Shown piece by piece: positions 57,701 to 64,000 of a DNA stretch of 64,000 nt; within the stretch, counting starts at the first letter, position 1; the number at the start of each line of letters is the position of its first letter. The DNA is from Aralia elata (Eukaryota; Streptophyta; Magnoliopsida; Apiales; Araliaceae), in the NCBI GenBank assembly GCA_034770075.1, contig CM068386.1, forward strand, positions 48,945,808-49,009,807. The letters are read 5' to 3'. The translations under genes and the position numbers were made by a program. The notes below the pieces were generated by a model. That model did no database searches and was not told the DNA's origin. It was given only the letters and a program-made list of their open reading frames with translations.

Positions 57701-58592
57701 TTTGTTGTTTTTTGTCTTTTTTCTTTTGTGGATATCAGCCCTTCCCAGGGGTGCTCACCATCTTTGTTGTGCTTCGTTTGAGTCAGTTTGGAGTATTTGA
57801 TGACTCTTGAGTGATTTTCACTGATGACACCGCACCATTCCATTTCAGCCGATTCTGCCCCGAGTCGGGTCGCTGAGGATGGCCGGATCCGACTGGCCTT
57901 GATTACAACCGTTAGCCGAGCCATTTCTTTATTCGATCGTATTGACATGATGGGGCAGTAGATTGCAGGGGACGCCGATGCTTCAGATCTATCCACCACT
58001 TTATCCATCCTGCTTCAGTTAGTTTCAGATCTGTAGATCATTTTATCTCCTGCATAGATTATGTCAATTTCATCTGTTATCGAAAAGGAAATCTTGTAAC
58101 GAAATGACTTATAGATATAGACATGCATTTATATTCAGTCATTTTCCCCTTTTTTTCGTATCGTGGCCTTTCATCGGATCCTCATTTCATCCAGTCAACC
58201 ACGATTTTGATATCTTGCCTTCTTTCTCTTCTCAAGTCTTGATGGAGATTTGACAGATACTACCGCACACCCTTATGATTTCATCGGACTGAGTCTTAGA
58301 TTTTTTTGACTAAGTGTTTGGTTGGGTCCGGGTTATGTCACTTGAGATGCAGCTGATCAGGTGGCTGACTTCGGGAAGGTTTTGAGGGTATAGGAAGGCT
58401 TTTCTGGTTGTTGGGAATTGGTTTTGACAGAAGAAAGTATTATTTTGTAAGGAATGGGACCGTGCCACGATGGCTGCCTACGTACCCCCACAAGTCGGGA
58501 GATCAGGTCCTACGTAGTTCGTTCTTTCAAAGAACGACGAGAAAATGATGATGATGATGATGATGATTGTTGTTTTTTTTTTTTTTTTTTTT
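57701..58592 (-). other. Ogre 3' untranslated remainder
   Basis: No gene seen. Contains a block typical of Ogre 3' regions around 58452-58520 (GGCTGCCTACGTACCCC, CCTACGTAGTTCG), an ATG triplet run near 58546 and a T tract to about 58592. Confidence 0.6.
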
Positions 58593-58738
58593 TAATGGAA
58601 CCGCTTCACCGAGTCGGAATTGAGGGGTTATGGAAACACCTCTCCATCCCTCTCTTGCAATATGAGGGCTCCTCCGGACATCACCCTCTTAATCACGAAA
58701 GGCCCCTCTCAGTTCGGGGCAAGCTTTCCTTTGGCTTC

Positions 58739-58778
<40 letters not shown>

Positions 58779-59300
58779 AAAAGGCATGCCTTTCTTTAGC
58801 ACTAGGTCATTTTCTTTGAACTTCTGAGGTCTTATCTTTTGTCGTAAGATCGAGAGATTCTTTGCTGATACAACCGGCCGCGTGAAATAGCAGCCACCCT
58901 TTTCTCATCAATTAGGGCCAATTGGTCGTATCGACCTTGCATTCAACCCTCCTCGTTTATCTGAGCATCTCAACCTCAAATGGCAGAACTACCTCTATTC
59001 CGTATACCAGAGTGTAAGGGGTTGCCCCTGTAGAAATACGCACCGATTTTCGGTACGCCAGCAGGATGAAAGGTAGCAGATCCGGCCATCCCCGATGTTT
59101 AGCAGACATTCTCGCCATGATCTTCTTGATATTCTTATTCGCAGCCTCCACTGCCCCATTCATCTTAGGACGGCAAATGATAGCATTGAGGTGTTTGATC
59201 TTGAACTGGTCATATAATTCCTTCATAAGGGTACTGCTCAAATTTTTGGCATTGTCGGAGACTAAGGCCTCAGGTTGCCCATTCGGCAAATGATATCTCC
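58593..59300 (-). pseudogene. int: Ogre/Tat integrase remnant
   Basis: On the minus strand from about 59300: an integrase core fragment with SDNAKNLSS (second catalytic Asp), then NGAVEAANKNIKKI (Glu) and STGATPYTLVYG, open at 59289-58957. Beyond EVEMLR the homology continues in other frames (YDQLALIDEKR, KENDLVLKKGMPF) and ends with a C-terminal block (EGPFVIKRV, GGALILQERDGE). A 36-T run (58742-58777) interrupts it. The N-terminal zinc region and the first Asp are absent. Non-functional. Confidence 0.85.
58742..58777. repeat. T36 homopolymer inside the integrase remnant
   Basis: Thirty-six T on the plus strand, between the KKGMPF and GEAKGKLAPN homology blocks. Expansion of a Lys-codon run is likely; the exact length may be a sequencing artefact. 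Confidence 0.85.
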
Positions 59301-59716
59301 ATACTGGCTTAACAGCTCTATTTTCTGGCTAGGGGTCAGATCTGTTACTATTTTGAGCTCTTTGGGTTTGTCAGGGGTTCCAATTTTTTATGGTGATGGT
59401 TTGGTTTGAGTTGGGTTTGGGGTTTGTCTTCGACCCATCCTTTGATCTCGTCAGGCGTGCCGTCATTATCTGTCTCATCCTGCTCAATGCCCATTAAATC
59501 GAAATCCAGCCCAATATCAAAATCGTAGTCAACTTTCGAATTTGAAAAATCGTTTGTTAGGCAAGAGACACTCAAATTGGTACACCTGGCATGAAACAAA
59601 ATATTTGTCATATATATAAGGCATTTTCCTGCAATGATCATCTTTAAGACAACATGACAAAATAACATAATCATGCAAAATTTTAAAATAAGGGACAACA
59701 ACTGGCATCTACTCAT
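59301..59716 (-). pseudogene. pol: Ogre/Tat segment between gag and RT
   Basis: Open at 59716-59348 (acidic, DYDFDIGLDFDLMG), then in a shifted frame KIGTPDKPKELKI and DLTPSQKIELLSQYGDI, the block just before RT in Tat/Ogre pol. Homology then jumps at about 59300 directly to integrase, so RT and RNase H are deleted. I cannot identify a protease active site. Confidence 0.75.
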
Positions 59717-61115
59717 GGTCCTTCTTCATAACCTCTGGCTGCTCTACCACGATCCTCCCGCTATCGATCATGTTCTGAATTTTGTGCTTCAGCGCCCAAC
59801 ATTCCTGAGTATCATGACCAGGAGAAACTGAATGGTACGCACACTTCTTACTTGGATCAAATCCTCTCCCTTTCGGGTCAATTGGGGGTGCCAAATCGCG
59901 TATCCTTCCCTGTGCTATTAATACCGCCAAAATCTGCTCGAGAGGCTCCCCAAGCGGGGTGAATACCCGATCTCTTGCTGTCTCAAATCTTCTTTGTTCA
60001 TCCGACCTTTGATAATTGAAATTAGGTTGTCGGGGTGGCACGATTTTCTGTATTTGCACTGGAGGATTGTTCTCTACGTTTCTAGATGATCCCTGCAGGA
60101 TGAGGGAAACATCTTCCTCCTTTTTCTGTTGGATCCTACGGGAAGTGCTGCCATAGTTTCCACTCTGGATTTGCTCTGCAACCACTTCCAGAGCTGTGAG
60201 GTCCCGGATCTTACCAGACTTTAACCCCATGTCCACCATTTCTCCATGTTTTATCATCTCGGCAAAAGGTCTTCCAATCCCCGATATCACCCGCTCATAA
60301 TAGGGCGCCTCCTGAATGTCCACAAAGGTCATTACCATTTCCGCCTCGCTCATCGGGGGATTCACCTGTGCAGCCATACCCCTCCATCGTTGTGCATAGT
60401 CCCTGAAAGATTCTTTTGGTTGCTTCTTGATTTTTGTCATTTGATATCTATCAGGGGCCATCTGGGCCTGAAAGCTGTATTGGGTTAAGAAGGTATGGGC
60501 CAACTCCTCCCAGTTGTGGATTCGGGCGTTGTCGAGGCGGGCATACCAGATTCTTGCCTCCCCTGTTAAGCTTTTCTGGAATAGTTGCATTCTTAACCCC
60601 TCGTCTTCGGCATAAGCCCCGAGTTCTCCGATGTATATTTTCAAGTGTGTATAGGGGTCTCCCTTTCCATTGTATTTTTCAAACTCGGGAACTTTGAACT
60701 TTTCTGGATATCTGGCTCCGGGGAAAACACATAGATCCGAGTAATTAACCCTGCCCAGGGAGCCTATGCCCTTTAGGGATTGGATGGTCTCCTCCATGCG
60801 TTTCATTTTTCTCCGAAGGTCGTCATTGTCCCCTTCTTCTGGGATAGTAATCACTGTCCTGCTAGGTATGGGAACGGCCTTTGGGATGACTGGCTCGTCC
60901 TTGAGTCGGGGTTGGTCCTCTTTAAGCAAGTTTGTACCATTTTTAGGAGGATTCTGATCATCCCCTGGTGGTGGAATATTATGCGATCCCTGGTTTACCG
61001 GATCCTGTCTGATTAAGAACTGTTCCTTTAACATTGTGGCCATTTCCATCATCTGTCTTTTAAAATCATCAAACTCCTCCCGAGATATGGCACTATGGTT
61101 AGGAATATCCGCCAT
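59709..61115 (-). CDS. gag: Ogre/Tat gag, intact
   Basis: 468 codons, ATG at 61115-61113 in good context (GAAATGG). The N-terminal part has a short helix (FDDFKRQMMEMATML). A Pro/Asp-rich stretch and a coiled-coil-like MKRMEETIQSLKG lead into the gag core (about residues 130-310) with FEKYNGKGDPYTHLKIYI, LTGEARIWYARLD, ESFRDYAQRWRGMAAQV and MIKHGEMVDMGLKSGK. A C/H-rich knuckle-like motif (CAYHSVSPGHDTQEC) is near residues 425-445. It forms the particle and packages RNA. No stops, although pol is mostly deleted. Confidence 0.93.
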   Translation of the reverse strand: MADIPNHSAISREEFDDFKRQMMEMATMLKEQFLIRQDPVNQGSHNIPPPGDDQNPPKNGTNLLKEDQPRLKDEPVIPKAVPIPSRTVITIPEEGDNDDLRRKMKRMEETIQSLKGIGSLGRVNYSDLCVFPGARYPEKFKVPEFEKYNGKGDPYTHLKIYIGELGAYAEDEGLRMQLFQKSLTGEARIWYARLDNARIHNWEELAHTFLTQYSFQAQMAPDRYQMTKIKKQPKESFRDYAQRWRGMAAQVNPPMSEAEMVMTFVDIQEAPYYERVISGIGRPFAEMIKHGEMVDMGLKSGKIRDLTALEVVAEQIQSGNYGSTSRRIQQKKEEDVSLILQGSSRNVENNPPVQIQKIVPPRQPNFNYQRSDEQRRFETARDRVFTPLGEPLEQILAVLIAQGRIRDLAPPIDPKGRGFDPSKKCAYHSVSPGHDTQECWALKHKIQNMIDSGRIVVEQPEVMKKDHE

Positions 61116-61881
61116 TTCAGATGTAGAATTTTGGGCTTTCTTAGACTGCGAACGGGTTTGAGGAGCAATCCTACAGAGACAACGGTTCGAAGTTTAGTCC
61201 CGGGGAAATGAAAACATGGATGCATGCTAAAACTGTAAATTTTTTGGTGTTGTTTTTTAATCTTTCCCTGCAAAAGAGAAAGTCAGTAGTCCTTTAGTGC
61301 AATAACAAATGCTAAACATGACTTTATTATGCTTCCCAGCTGTTTCCTGCAAAACATGGGGGTCAGTATTCTTTTTTGACAATAGGGGAAGCATATATGA
61401 GTACGTTGCAATGGGATTATGACATTTATATTCTTGAACGTAAAAAAGGCATGAAGAGACTTTTCCTGCGTTGGGTTTATCAGAGGCTGACCTACCCTAG
61501 GGTTACTCTCACGGGCTTTTCGGCATGAAGGTTCCCAAATCTTCGCAATCTACTCGTTTGAGCCCTTTCGATTGGAGCGGATTTGAGTGGTGCGTTTCCT
61601 GAGCCATCTCCGGGGAGCAGCCCCATCGAGTCCAGTAATAAGCAACCGACGGGTTCGCCTCAGGAGGAGGTACAATCTCAACATACATTCACATTCATCG
61701 TCCTCACCGTATGCAAATGATTACTTAATAGTAAGGCAAATCCATTCAAATCATTCATTTATTCGAAGAAATACATATTCACAACACAACAAAAAAATCA
61801 AAACATCGCATACACACACATTTTATGAATTTAAAAGGATAGGATAACATCAAGATCCGAACGCGGCTTAAGCCCTCGTCT
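61116..61881 (-). other. Ogre leader between PBS and gag
   Basis: About 770 bp without a convincing ORF. Confidence 0.6.
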
Positions 61882-61899
61882 TCCCCAGCAGAGTCGCCA
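61882..61899 (-). promoter_or_regulatory. Primer binding site of the Ogre-type element
   Basis: Minus strand TGGCGACTCTGCTGGGGA, two bases from the LTR. This is the usual Ogre-type site, attributed in the literature to tRNA-Arg. Confidence 0.8.
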
Positions 61900-61901
61900 G
61901 C

Positions 61902-64000
61902 TGTCGACGCCGGGTTTTCGCTTTCTAGTCTTTTCCAATTTTTTAGCCTTTTGATTTAATGTTTCTTTGGAAAAGATCGGCATTGATGTCGACGGGGTTT
62001 TGAAAGATCGTTTTTATGATGAGCCAATTAACCAGAGTCGCCAGTTGGTATATTTGAAATGGATGTACCAAACTCATCCGAGTTTTCGTTTTTTTATAAA
62101 TCGCTGGCTCCTGTGTGACTCCGAATTAATTGGTCTGCGAGTTGAGATTCATAGAGTTCGGGGGCTTGTTTAAGTGAGGGGAAGGTGTTAGGCACCCCTC
62201 GACTTCCGTGAAACACGGTTACCCCGCAATCTTGATGCTTTCCTATCCTTTAATTCATGAATGCGTGTGTGTGTGTGTGTGTGTGCCTATGTGAATGTCG
62301 TGGTGGGTTTGTATGAAAGAATCATTTGGATTTTTAGGGAAAGCCGTGTTTTAATTTGAGAACGTTTCGGAATGTCTTTTAATTTATACGAGAAAGCTTG
62401 GTTCGTTATAAGAAAGATTTGATTTTAATTGTCCAAAACTATGAGATTTTCATTAAGTGTCGTTTTTGCAAAACAAGAATATTAAAACCTTCGTCAAAAT
62501 AGGAATCGAGATCTATACGTGGCTTTCGTGAAACGATCGGGCAATTTCTAGAATCTCTTTCACCCTATGCACGAAGATTTAATAAAACGTTACTTATTTG
62601 TAAAATCATTTTGTGTGATATTTTGGAAAACGATTTTCTTTAGCTTTCTCGTTAAATAGGAATCGACATTCGTTAGCACTTCAATCTCTTATCCTCGTGA
62701 AGCTAATAACCTAATTTGATTGATTTTATGCAAGTCTTCATTGTTTAATCTTTGAAATCATTTTTGTGTCACAAGATCTAATCAAGCATAAACACGCGTC
62801 GGGGCTATTCATGGGCATGTAAGCCATCAAAATATCCCCAAACGCCAACAATCACATATTCCATTAGTACGGGGCCTTAAACCCGATTCTCACCTTAGCG
62901 TCGTTTTAAGGCCCAACGGTTACATGTTACAAAAAGAACATCTTGAATCTATCACATACACCAAAACGTCCATCATCGGATTTGGACCACGGGGTCGCAT
63001 TCCTAGGCTCACACGAGATTAATACATGCCCACAAAATGAATACTACGTAACTAACCCACCCGGATTTATCTAATACACCATAACATCCGGAAATGATGA
63101 TCTAAATAAATTACACTCAATGAATCACCATAAACAAACTAGAAATTTTGTCGATTGGATATCCTCGGGTTATCAGGAAGAATTTTATTCCAACGGAACC
63201 TTCACTAATAATCCCTAATCCAAGATTGTTCAACAATATGTATGAAAACTACATCTAATCTAACCAAGTAATATGATATAAATTGCTACAACAAAAGGAA
63301 GTTTTACCTTGCAAAATGATCCCAAATGAAGGTAAATTTGTGTACTTGAATAGGATAAGAAATATATTTGATACAATCAAAATTAAAGGAGTAAAATTTC
63401 TCTCTTTTTTCTCTCTTTTCTTCCTATTTTTATTGCAAAATCTAGCTATTTTCTCTCTATTTCCGTGCTTGGCTGCTGCTGAATTCTTCTTCTTTCCTCA
63501 AAATTTCTCCAACTCCCTGTATGCTGTCCAAAGCTGAGTTTAAATAGGCTGGCCAAAGCCAGCCGCAGATCTATCTGCGGCTGGCCGCAGATGGATCTGC
63601 GGCTGGCCAGCTGGCACGCCTCCCATCGCACTCAGCTGGTTAGTGCTGATTTCCGGGTTTCCGTGCTGGCGCACACCCACTTGGCCGCAGATCTATCCGC
63701 GGCTGGCGGGCTTGACTTTCTCGATTTTCGTGCCACGCCTCGATTTTCGTACCGCAACGTCGGTTTTCGCTGACAGGCTCGTATTCCGCAGTCCGGGAAC
63801 TTCCAGGAGACGTGCCACCTCATTCGGAAATGCCTGCCTCAGACGGCTTTATTGTCACGTAAACTTGGGTTGCCCAAAACATTGCGGCGGGGCCGGGCGC
63901 TCGCCCTTGTGCCCGCTCCTTTGCTCCCGCAAGCTGGTTCAATTGACGATTTCGCCCTCCTGTCACGGTTAGTAGAAGGAAACGCAAAATTTGGGTGTCT
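61902..64000 (-). mobile_element. 5' LTR of the Ogre-type element (cut by the window end)
   Basis: Matches 53878-55972 almost base for base, including the GT microsatellite, three palindromes (63562, 63584, 63684) and TATTTAAA box. The window ends three bases before the expected LTR end. Confidence 0.93.

Larger units (their letters stand above)
53878..64000 (-). mobile_element. Ogre/Tat-type element, internally deleted
   Basis: Near-identical LTRs at 53878-55975 and 61902-64000 (the last about 3 bp lie outside the window), PBS at 61882-61899, polypurine tract at 55976, intact gag, pol deleted from before RT to within integrase, and long tandem arrays in the 3' part. Minus orientation, inserted in element F gag. 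The LTRs show only about a dozen differences by eye, so insertion is recent. Confidence 0.93.

Noticed and set aside
56579..57810. Overlapping ORFs of 400, 384, 193 and 186 codons
   Set aside because: They are read-through of the 91-bp tandem repeat in three frames, antisense to the Ogre-type element, with the same short peptides recurring. No evidence of a protein.
61967..62173. 68-codon ORF starting MEKIGIDVDGVLKDRF, reminiscent of a phosphatase-type motif
   Set aside because: It lies inside the Ogre LTR, is present (broken) in the other LTR near 53945, and has no further similarity.
1..64000. Any host protein-coding gene
   Set aside because: Every substantial ORF could be assigned to a retroelement, repeat or antisense shadow; only 51137-51545 remains unassigned.

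Overview
This window is from a plant nuclear genome, almost certainly a eudicot repeat-rich (heterochromatic) region. I see no host gene, no tRNA or rRNA gene and nothing bacterial. It is a stack of nested LTR retrotransposons. Plant origin follows from the lineages present: Athila-type Ty3/gypsy (tRNA-Asp primer site, DLGAS protease, extra ORF after integrase), Ogre/Tat-type Ty3/gypsy, a Tekay/Del-like Ty3/gypsy, and one Ty1/copia family with a tRNA-iMet primer site present in four copies.

Layout. 1-6114: 3' two thirds of Athila element 1 (pol, 3' UTR, 3' LTR). It sits inside the 5' LTR of Athila element 2 (6115-16991: LTR remnant, tRNA-Asp PBS, gag-pol, an accessory ORF often called env-like, 3' UTR, 3' LTR). 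Element 2 lies in a minus-strand copia copy B (gag stub and leader 16992-17794, leader 29840-30755, 5' LTR 30756-32553 plus 43357-43364). B's leader holds a plus-strand full-length copia copy A (17795-29834, TSD TAGTA), whose RT is split by a 2.8-kb solo LTR (23906-26718, TSD ATTGC). The last 8 bp of B's LTR are separated from the rest by minus-strand copia copy C (32554-43351, TSD CATAC), which itself carries a 1.77-kb solo LTR (37585-39352, TSD ATAGT). B sits in the RT of a fourth minus-strand copia copy D (43365-49552), D sits in a minus-strand Athila-like LTR E (49553-51136), and then come the 3' part of an LTR, PBS and gag of a Tekay-like element F (51137-53877). F's gag is cut by a minus-strand Ogre/Tat derivative (53878 to the window end) with intact gag, deleted PR-RT-RH and a decayed integrase.

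Most polyproteins are broken by stops and frameshifts. The ORFs that still look whole are the element 2 accessory ORF (13405-14619), copia A gag-PR-INT up to the insertion (21246-23905) with its RT-RH tail (26965-27996), and the Ogre gag (59709-61115).

The most interesting signal is regulatory. Nearly every family carries its own short, mostly GC-rich, inverted-repeat motif in 2-13 copies, just upstream of the LTR TATA box, in the leader behind the PBS, or in front of the accessory ORF. In eight of these arrays, from Athila, Tekay-like and copia elements, the start-to-start spacing is repeatedly 32-33 bp, with some steps of 41-42 or 16-17 bp, that is about 3, 4 or 1.5 helical turns. Within the copia family the motif core changes together in all repeats of a copy (CAGCTG versus CGGCCG; GTGACAC versus GTGTGCAC) while spacers stay alignable. 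This looks like co-evolving arrays of binding sites, and I rank it as the main candidate for an undescribed system.
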